Shown: one piece after another, positions 8,508 to 14,742 of the stretch
Layout: every line of letters starts with the position of its first letter
Position numbering within the stretch: the first letter of the stretch is position 1
NCBI RefSeq assembly: GCF_013409345.1
Contig: NZ_JACCBB010000001.1
Span: 3,348,001 to 3,412,000, forward strand
Length of the DNA: 64,000 bases
From: Kineococcus aurantiacus
Lineage (GTDB): Bacteria > Actinomycetota > Actinomycetes > Actinomycetales > Kineococcaceae
Direction of reading: 5' to 3'
Translations under genes and position numbers: made by a program
The notes under the pieces: generated by a model
Told to the model about the DNA's origin: nothing
Seen by the model: the letters and a program-made list of their open reading frames with translations, nothing else
Databases searched by the model: none

Positions 8508-9706
8508 CCCGTGTAGCCCTCCGCGAGGTAGGTGGACCCGGCCTCGGAGGAGACCAGGGAGTTCAGCTCGCCGAGCTGCCGCAGCTCGTCGAAGTCGCCG
8601 CCCGGCGCCCCCGGGGCGCGGTGCAGCAGCGTCGTCAGCCAGTACGAGAAGTGCTGGGCCTTCCAGACGCGCGCCAGGGCGCGGTCGGCGTACTCGTCGA
8701 GGAGGTCGAGGTCCTCCTTCCGCAGGGCGCGTTCGAGGACCTCGGCCAGGACCCGCACGTCGGCCAGGGCCAGGTTCAGGCCCTTGGCGCCGGTGGGGGG
8801 CACGGTGTGCGCGGCGTCGCCGGCCAGCACGAGGCGGCCGTGGCGCACCGGGGTCTGGACGAAGCTGCGGAACGGCAGGACCGAGCGGTCCAGGACCGGG
8901 CCCTCGGCGAGGGAGAAACCGTCCTCGCCGGCGACCCGGGACTGCAGCTCGTCCCAGATGCGGTCGTCGGACCAGTCGTCGGGGTTCTCGGCCGGGTCGC
9001 ACTGGAAGTACATGCGCTGCACCGAGTCGGTGCGCTGGCTGATGAGGGCGAAACCCCGGTCGGACCGGGTGTAGACGAGTTCGGGAGCGCTCTTGGGGGC
9101 CTCGCAGAGGATGCCGAACCAGGCGAAGGGGTACTCGCGGGTGTACCGGGTGTTCCCGGCCACGAGGTTCCGGCACGCGCTGCGGGACCCGTCGGCCCCC
9201 ACGACGACCTCGGCGGTGACCTCGTGCGGGGAACCGTCGGCGTCGGTGTACGTCACGCGCGGCGACGTCTCGACGTCGTGCACCTGCACGTCCGCGACCC
9301 CGTACCGCAGGTCCCCGCCGTCGCGGGTCCGGGCCCGGTGCAGGTCGGTGAACACCTCGGTCTGCGGGTACAGCCACACCGAGGCGCCCACGAGGCGCTC
9401 GAAGTCGACGTGGTGGGAGCGGCCGCCGAAGCGCAGGAAGATCCCGCCGTGCCGGTCGCCCTCGGTGAGGACCCGCTGGCCGCCGCCGTCGTAGACGCCG
9501 GTCTCGGTGAGCAGCCGGACGCTGTCGGGTTCGAGGATGCCCGCGCGGTGCGTCGTCTCGATCTCGTGGACCGTGCGGCGGTCCAGCACCACGGTGTCGA
9601 TGCCCGCGCGGTGCAGCAGGTGGGAGGTCAGGAGCCCGGCGGGGCCACCACCGACCACGACGACGCGCGTGCGGTGGGTCGCCGGTGGCGGGGACGTCGT
9701 CGTCAT
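8492..9706 (-). CDS. pobA: 4-hydroxybenzoate 3-monooxygenase
   Basis: 404-aa class A flavoprotein hydroxylase converting 4-hydroxybenzoate to protocatechuate. FAD dinucleotide motif VVVVGGGPAGLL at about 15-26, the second FAD motif LVLAGDAAHTVPPTGAKG at about 280-300, and the DG motif EVVVGADGSRS. Length matches the family (~395). The first gene of the operon; ATG 9706 lies 6 nt downstream of a TACGGT -10, suggesting a leaderless transcript. Confidence 0.96.
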   Translation of the reverse strand: MTTTSPPPATHRTRVVVVGGGPAGLLTSHLLHRAGIDTVVLDRRTVHEIETTHRAGILEPDSVRLLTETGVYDGGGQRVLTEGDRHGGIFLRFGGRSHHVDFERLVGASVWLYPQTEVFTDLHRARTRDGGDLRYGVADVQVHDVETSPRVTYTDADGSPHEVTAEVVVGADGSRSACRNLVAGNTRYTREYPFAWFGILCEAPKSAPELVYTRSDRGFALISQRTDSVQRMYFQCDPAENPDDWSDDRIWDELQSRVAGEDGFSLAEGPVLDRSVLPFRSFVQTPVRHGRLVLAGDAAHTVPPTGAKGLNLALADVRVLAEVLERALRKEDLDLLDEYADRALARVWKAQHFSYWLTTLLHRAPGAPGGDFDELRQLGELNSLVSSEAGSTYLAEGYTGWPTR

Positions 9707-9712
9707 GGTCCG

Positions 9713-9771
9713 ACCGTAGGAGCCGCGGCCGCGGCCGGGCCAGCCGGGCGTGCCACTCAGTGGCATACGCT
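9713..9771. promoter_or_regulatory. Divergent pobA/iclR promoters with palindromic operator
   Basis: The 15-bp palindrome TGCCACTCAGTGGCA (9751-9765) sits between the two genes. On the plus strand TACGCT (9766-9771) directly follows it and the iclR GTG begins 7 nt later. On the minus strand TACGGT (9713-9718) lies 6 nt before the pobA ATG. Both transcripts therefore look leaderless. The palindrome would cover the iclR -10/-35 region (autorepression) and be upstream of the pobA promoter (activation). The functional roles are inferred. Confidence 0.6.
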
Positions 9772-9778
9772 GAGCGGC

Positions 9779-10537
9779 GTGGCCGGCCGATCCGCCCCGG
9801 GCGCCTCGCTCGTGGACCGCACCGTCGACGTGCTGGGCGCCTTCGACGGCGAGCACCGCGCGCTGCGGCTGGGGGAACTGGCCGCCCGCGCCGGGCTGAC
9901 CCCGTCGACGACGCTGCGGATCGCGCGGCGGCTCGTCGCCGGGGGCCTGCTCCAGCGGCGGCCCGACGGCGCGTACGTCGTGGGCCGGCGGCTGTGGGAC
10001 CTCGGGCTGCTCGCCCCCGTGCAGACCGACCTGCGCGACGTCGCCTCGCCCTTCCTGCAGGACCTGCAGGCCGCGACCCGCGCGACGGTCCACCTCGCCC
10101 AGCGCGACGGCGACCGGGTCCTCTACCTGGACCGGCTGCAGGGCTCCACGTCGGTGCCGGTGGTCAGCCGGGTCGGGGGGCGGCTGCCCCTGCACACCAC
10201 GGGCGTCGGGAAGGTCCTGCTCGCCCACGCCCCCGAGGACGTGCAGCGGCGGGTGCTGCGGGAGCTGACGCGCGTGACGCCGTACAGCATCACCTCGCCC
10301 GCGCTGCTGGACCGGCAGCTGGCGCAGGTCCGGCGCGACGGGTTCGCCAGCACCGCGGGGGAGATGGACGTCGGCAACGCCTCCGTCGCGGTGCCGGTCC
10401 GCGGCCCGGACGGGCAGGTCGTCGCCGCCCTGGGCCTGGTCGTCCCCGCCCTGGGCCGGGACCGGCCCCGGCTCGTGGCCGCCCTGACGGTCGCCGCCGC
10501 GGGGGTCTCGCGGGCGTTGCGCGGCGCGGCGCGCTGA
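9779..10537 (+). CDS. IclR-family regulator of the pob-pca operon
   Basis: 252 aa. N-terminal winged helix (ALRLGELAARAGLTPSTTLR at about 25-45) and the C-terminal IclR effector domain (LPLHTTGVGKVLLAHAPED). It is divergent from pobA with a shared 72-bp regulatory region, the arrangement of PcaR/PobR/PcaU-type regulators, so a response to protocatechuate or 4-hydroxybenzoate is likely. GTG at 9779 lacks a ribosome binding site, which fits a leaderless mRNA. Confidence 0.9.
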   Translation: MAGRSAPGASLVDRTVDVLGAFDGEHRALRLGELAARAGLTPSTTLRIARRLVAGGLLQRRPDGAYVVGRRLWDLGLLAPVQTDLRDVASPFLQDLQAATRATVHLAQRDGDRVLYLDRLQGSTSVPVVSRVGGRLPLHTTGVGKVLLAHAPEDVQRRVLRELTRVTPYSITSPALLDRQLAQVRRDGFASTAGEMDVGNASVAVPVRGPDGQVVAALGLVVPALGRDRPRLVAALTVAAAGVSRALRGAAR

Positions 10538-10550
10538 GCGCGCCCGCGGG

Positions 10551-11432
10551 TCAGGGCGTCCGGCTGCCGGTGTCGCCGACCAGTTCCGCGAAGTGGGCCA
10601 GCACCCGGCCGGCGTCGGGTTCGGCGCCGGTGAACAGCCGGAAGGCGTCGACGGCCTGGAACACCGCCATCCCGCCGCCGTCGAGCACCCGGTGCCCCGC
10701 GGCCCGCGCGCGGCGCACGAGCTCGGTCTCCAGGGGGCGGTAGACGACGTCCGCCACCCAGGCCCGCGGCGGCAGCAGGTCCACGTCGAAGGGGGCGCCG
10801 GGGTGGGCGGCCATCCCGACGGGCGTGCTGTTCACGACGCCGTCCGCGCCGGCCAGCAGCCCCGGCAGGTCGGCCAGGGCCGCGGGGCGCGTCGAGCCCG
10901 CCCCGGTGCCGGCCCGGGCGGCGGCCAGGTCCCGCGCGCGGGCGGGGTCGGCGTCGACGACGACGAGGTCGCGGACCCCCAGGGTGAGCAGGGCGTGGGC
11001 GACGGCGGAACCGGCCCCGCCGGCGCCGACGAGGACGACCCGGCCGAGGTCGGCGTCGGGCAGCCCGCGGTCGAAGGAGCGGGCGAACCCCGACCAGTCG
11101 GTGTTGTGCCCGACGGCCCGCCCGTCGCGCAGGACGACGGTGTTGACCGCGCCGAGCGCCCGGGCGTCGGGGCTGAGGGCGTCCAGGTGCGGCAGGACGA
11201 GCTGCTTGCAGGGGTGGGTGACGTTGAGGCCGTCGAAACCGGCGAGCCGGGCGGCGTGCAGCACCTCGCCGACCTGGTCCGCGCGCAGGCCCAGGGCGTC
11301 GAGGTCGAGGCGGCGGTAGAGGTAGCGCAGGCCGAGGGCGTCGGCCTCGCGCTCGTGCATCGCGGGGCTCAGCGACGGGCCGATGCCCGTGCCGACCAGA
11401 CCCACGAGCCAGGACCGGGAAGAGGGGGCCAC
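10551..11432 (-). CDS. Quinate/shikimate dehydrogenase (QsuD/AroE-like)
   Basis: 293 aa of the shikimate dehydrogenase family: substrate-binding GPSLSPAMHE and NVTHPCKQ, catalytic lysine in the latter, Rossmann turn VGAGGAGSAV, and the late block ADVVYRPLETELV. As I recall the corynebacterial catabolic enzyme QsuD, it shares the GDVVY..ETEL and QAVDAFRLFTG blocks. With protocatechuate genes next door a catabolic role (quinate/shikimate to protocatechuate) is more likely than aromatic biosynthesis. GTG 11432 with a GGAGAG upstream. Confidence 0.87.
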   Translation of the reverse strand: MAPSSRSWLVGLVGTGIGPSLSPAMHEREADALGLRYLYRRLDLDALGLRADQVGEVLHAARLAGFDGLNVTHPCKQLVLPHLDALSPDARALGAVNTVVLRDGRAVGHNTDWSGFARSFDRGLPDADLGRVVLVGAGGAGSAVAHALLTLGVRDLVVVDADPARARDLAAARAGTGAGSTRPAALADLPGLLAGADGVVNSTPVGMAAHPGAPFDVDLLPPRAWVADVVYRPLETELVRRARAAGHRVLDGGGMAVFQAVDAFRLFTGAEPDAGRVLAHFAELVGDTGSRTP

Positions 11433-11571
11433 GGCGCTCTCCAGCTCATCGTCAGCTCAGCTTTGTACCAACCGGTTACCACGCCAGGAGAACACACGAC
11501 CGCGTCGTCCGCCAAGGTCCGCGCGCTGGTTAGGGTGGGGCCGGGCGACGGTGGGCGGGAGGGGGACGACG

Positions 11572-12198
11572 ATGACGGTGGTCCGCACGCGCGACCCCGA
11601 GGGGACCCGCGCCGAGATCCTCGACGTGGCCACCGCGGAGTTCTCCGAGCAGGGTTTCGCCGGCGCCCGCGTCGACGAGATCGCGGCCGGGACGCGCACC
11701 ACGAAGCGGATGATCTACTACTACTTCGGCGGCAAGGAGGGGCTGTACGTCGCGGTCCTCGAACGCGCCTACAGCCGCATCCGCGACCTGGAGCGGGAGC
11801 TCGACGTCGAGCACCTGCCGCCGGTGGAGGCGTTGCGGCGCCTGGCGGAACTGACCTTCGACCACCACGAGGCGCACCCGGAGTTCATCCGCCTGGTGAG
11901 CATCGAGAACATCCACCGCGCGCAGTTCCTGCGGCGCTCCAACCTGCCCGGCCTGGCCGGCAACCGCCTCGAGGTGCTGGAGACCATCCTGTCGCGCGGG
12001 CGCGCCGAGGGGTTGTTCCGCGAGGACGTCTCGGCCCTGGACGTCCACCAGGCCATCAGCGCCCAGTGCGTGTTCCGCACGGCCAACCAGCACACCTTCG
12101 GGGCGCTGTTCGGCCGGGACACCCTGGACCCGGCCCGGCGCGAGCACGACCGCCGGCTGCTCGGCGACATGGTCGTGGCCCTGCTCACCCACCGCTGA
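11572..12198 (+). CDS. TetR-family regulator
   Basis: 208 aa with an N-terminal TetR helix-turn-helix (TRAEILDVATAEFSEQGFAG then RTTKRMIYYYFGGKEGLY). The C-terminal part resembles the TetR_C domain of the RutR/NemR group. ATG 11572 preceded by GGGAGGGGG. It is divergent from the quinate/shikimate dehydrogenase (AACCGGTT palindrome in between) and upstream of the MHS transporter, so it probably controls uptake and oxidation of a hydroaromatic acid. Confidence 0.88.
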   Translation: MTVVRTRDPEGTRAEILDVATAEFSEQGFAGARVDEIAAGTRTTKRMIYYYFGGKEGLYVAVLERAYSRIRDLERELDVEHLPPVEALRRLAELTFDHHEAHPEFIRLVSIENIHRAQFLRRSNLPGLAGNRLEVLETILSRGRAEGLFREDVSALDVHQAISAQCVFRTANQHTFGALFGRDTLDPARREHDRRLLGDMVVALLTHR

Positions 12199-12209
12199 CC
12201 CGGTGGCGC

Positions 12210-12310
12210 TTGACACGCGGCGGCGCACGTCCCACCCTCAGTACGTACTGGTTCGTACATAGCGGTCCGTCCCCAGTGGTCGTGAACAGAGGTCCGTACA
12301 CAGAGGTCCG
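12210..12310 (+). promoter_or_regulatory. Upstream region of MHS transporter: -35, palindrome, direct repeats
   Basis: TTGACA at 12210-12215 is a clear -35; a weak -10 (CACCCT) lies 17 nt on. Just downstream is the perfect 12-bp palindrome CAGTACGTACTG (12239-12250). Further on ACAGAGGTCCG is repeated at 12286-12296 and 12300-12310, with a related AGCGGTCCG at 12261-12269. These are likely binding sites for the adjacent TetR regulator; the assignment is inferred. Confidence 0.5.
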
Positions 12311-12347
12311 CCCCGCAGCCTGCGACGGTGCACGCGAAGGAGCACAC

Positions 12348-13697
12348 GTGAACCCCCACCCCCACCCCCCGGCCGGGAACCTCCGGGCCAACCCGCGCAA
12401 GGCGGCGCTGGCCGGCTGGATCGGCTCGGCGCTGGAGTACTACGACTTCTTCATCTACGGCACCGCCGCGGCGCTCGTGTTCGGGAAGGTGTTCTTCCCC
12501 GCCTCCAACCCCGCCGCCGGCACCCTGCTGGCCCTCACGACGTTCGGCGTCGGGTACCTGGCGCGACCCGTCGGCGCCCTCGTCCTCGGCCACGTCGGGG
12601 ACCGGTGGGGCCGCAAGAAGGTCCTCGTGGCGACCGTGCTGCTCATGGGCGCGGCGACGTTCCTCGTCGGGTGCCTGCCCTCCTACGCCAGCGCCGGCGT
12701 CCTCGCCCCCGTCCTGCTCGTCGTGCTGCGGCTGGCGCAGGGGTTCTCCGCCGGCGGTGAGCAGGCCGGCGCCAACGCCATGACCCTCGAGCACGCCCCG
12801 GACGACCGGCGGGCGTTCTTCACCAGCTTCACCCTGGGCGGCACCCAGGCCGGTCAGATCCTCGCGACGGCGGTCTTCCTGCCCGTCGCCGCGATGCCCG
12901 AGGAGCAGCTCCTGAACTGGGGGTGGCGGCTGCCGTTCTGGCTCAGCGCGATCGTCGTCGTGGCGGCCTTCTTCATCCGCCGCACGCTCGAGGAGACCCC
13001 GGTGTTCGAGCGCGAGGTGGCCGACGACACCGTCGTCCGGCTGCCGCTGGCCGAACTCCTCGCCGGGCACTGGCGCTCGGTCCTGCGCGTCGTCCTGGCC
13101 GCGGTCATCGCCTCGGTCAGCACGATCTTCACGGTCTACGCGCTGTCCTACGCGGTGAACACCGTGGGGCTGGAACGGGCCCCGATGCTGTGGGTCGGCG
13201 TCCTGTCCAACGTCCTCGCGGTCGCCTCGATCCCCCTGTGGGGCAAGCTGTCGGACCGCATCGGCCGCAAACCCGTCTTCGTGGGCGGCAGCCTGGGGTG
13301 CGCCGTCCTCATGCCCCTGTACCTGTGGTCCATCTCCACCGGGCAGTGGGCGCTCATCTTCGGCGTGGGCCTGGTGATGTTCGGCGTCGTGCACAGCGCC
13401 ACCAGCGGCACCTGGCCGGCGTTCTACGGCGAGATGTTCCCGGCCCGCGTCCGGCTGTCCGGCACGGCGGTGGGGACCCAGATCGGTTTCGCCGTGGCCG
13501 GTTTCGCCCCCAGCATCGCCGGGGCCGTCGCCGGCGACGGGATCGACGCCTGGCGCGGGACGGCGCTGGTGGTGGCCGGTTTCTGCCTCGTGAACGTCGT
13601 GGCCGTGCTCAGCGGCCGGGAGACCCACCGCGTGCCCACGGCGGAACTGGGGGAGGCGCGGCGCGCCCGGGCCGAGGGGTCCGGGAGCCGGGTGTGA
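12348..13697 (+). CDS. MHS-family MFS transporter (shikimate/dicarboxylate type)
   Basis: 449 aa, 12 predicted membrane helices, metabolite:H+ symporter subgroup. Family marks: GSALEYYDFFIYG in helix 1, GHVGDRWGRKKVLV between helices 2 and 3, and GKLSDRIGRKPVF in the second half. GTG 12348 follows GAAGGAG at 5 nt. Located with a quinate/shikimate dehydrogenase and the pca genes, it likely imports shikimate, quinate or an aromatic acid. Its stop overlaps the next gene by 4 nt. Confidence 0.9.
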   Translation: MNPHPHPPAGNLRANPRKAALAGWIGSALEYYDFFIYGTAAALVFGKVFFPASNPAAGTLLALTTFGVGYLARPVGALVLGHVGDRWGRKKVLVATVLLMGAATFLVGCLPSYASAGVLAPVLLVVLRLAQGFSAGGEQAGANAMTLEHAPDDRRAFFTSFTLGGTQAGQILATAVFLPVAAMPEEQLLNWGWRLPFWLSAIVVVAAFFIRRTLEETPVFEREVADDTVVRLPLAELLAGHWRSVLRVVLAAVIASVSTIFTVYALSYAVNTVGLERAPMLWVGVLSNVLAVASIPLWGKLSDRIGRKPVFVGGSLGCAVLMPLYLWSISTGQWALIFGVGLVMFGVVHSATSGTWPAFYGEMFPARVRLSGTAVGTQIGFAVAGFAPSIAGAVAGDGIDAWRGTALVVAGFCLVNVVAVLSGRETHRVPTAELGEARRARAEGSGSRV

Positions 13698-14506
13698 TCC
13701 CGGCCGCGCTGCGCCCGCGCGCCGTGGGGACGTGGACGGTGAGCCTGGTCCACTACGCCGACCGCGACGGCGTGCGCGGTCAGCACTTCGCCGACCACGA
13801 CGAGCACGCCGGTGAACCGCACCCCACCGCGTACTTCTGCTGGCTGCTCGTGGGCGCCGCGGAGGTCGTGCTCGTCGACGCCGGGATCTCCCCGGGACGG
13901 GCGGCCGCCGCGCCGGGCCTGCGCTACCGGGGCTCCCCCGTGGCGCTGCTGGCCGACGCCGGGGTGGGCGCGGACGACGTCGACCGCTGCGTCCTGACCC
14001 ACCTGCACTACGACCACACCGGCTGCGTCCGGGAACTGCCGCGGGCCCGGCTCGTCGTCCAGCGGGCCGAGCTGGACTACTGGACCGGACCGGTGGCGCA
14101 GCGCATCCGCCGCGAGCACTGGCTGCGCACACCCGCCGACGTCGAGCACGTCGCGCGGGCCGTCGCGGCCGGCCGGGGGACCGCCCTCGACGGCGACGCC
14201 GACCTCGCCGCGGGCCTGAGCGTCCACCTCGTCGGCGGCCACACCGCCGGGACGCAGGTCGTGCGGGTCGTGACCGCCGCCGGGCCCCTCGTCGTCGCCT
14301 CCGACGCCAGCCACTTCTACGAGAACCTCGAAGCCGACCGGCCCGGCCCGCTGCTGCACACGACGGGTCTGGTCCACGCCGCCTACGACCGGGTGCGGGA
14401 GCTGTCCGCCGGGGGGCCGGGTTTCCTGCCCGGGCACGACCCCGGGGTGCTGCACCGGTTCCCCGCGCTGCCGGGCTCGGCCGGGGCCGTCGTCCGCGTC
14501 GCCTGA
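13694..14506 (+). CDS. Metallo-beta-lactamase-fold lactonase (AHL-lactonase-like)
   Basis: 270 aa with the dinuclear metal motif THLHYDHTG at about 98-106, a later GGHTAGTQ and SDASHFYEN, as in N-acyl homoserine lactonase-type hydrolases. GTG 13694 overlaps the MHS transporter stop by 4 nt, so the two are co-translated. In this setting it may open a lactone linked to the transported hydroaromatic compound rather than act in quorum quenching (inference). Confidence 0.85.
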   Translation: MIPAALRPRAVGTWTVSLVHYADRDGVRGQHFADHDEHAGEPHPTAYFCWLLVGAAEVVLVDAGISPGRAAAAPGLRYRGSPVALLADAGVGADDVDRCVLTHLHYDHTGCVRELPRARLVVQRAELDYWTGPVAQRIRREHWLRTPADVEHVARAVAAGRGTALDGDADLAAGLSVHLVGGHTAGTQVVRVVTAAGPLVVASDASHFYENLEADRPGPLLHTTGLVHAAYDRVRELSAGGPGFLPGHDPGVLHRFPALPGSAGAVVRVA

Positions 14507-14567
14507 CCGGCCCCGGGCGCGGACCCGGCGTCCTGCGGGACCGGGCGGCGGCCACCGGGAGGCGCAG

Positions 14568-14640
14568 AGCCCCAGGCCGGAGTCGAACCGGCGACCATCC
14601 GCTTACAAGGCGGGCGCTCTGGCCTCTGAGCTACTGGGGC
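14568..14640 (-). tRNA. tRNA-Thr (anticodon TGT)
   Basis: 73 nt on the minus strand. Acceptor stem GCCCCAG/CTGGGGC, D stem GCTC/GAGC, anticodon loop CTTGTAA, T arm GCCGG-TTCGACT-CCGGC, discriminator T. The first anticodon-stem pair is a C-A mismatch (position 27-43); the other four pair. CCA is not encoded. It stands alone between the lactonase gene and the FAD-oxidase fusion gene. Confidence 0.93.
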
Positions 14641-14702
14641 GTGGCCCCGCAGTCTGCCACAGCGCCCCTGCGGCGAACCCCGGATCGCGACGCCACCGGC
14701 GG

Positions 14703-14733
14703 GCGGTCCCCGCCGCCCGGCAGCGGGGACCGC
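14703..14733 (-). terminator. Hairpin terminator after FAD/FMN fusion gene
   Basis: A perfect 11-bp stem (GCGGTCCCCGC and complement) with a 9-nt loop lies 9 nt downstream of the fusion gene stop on the minus strand. There is no T tract, as is usual for actinobacterial terminators. It separates that gene from the tRNA. Confidence 0.65.
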
Positions 14734-14742
14734 GGGGCCGGT

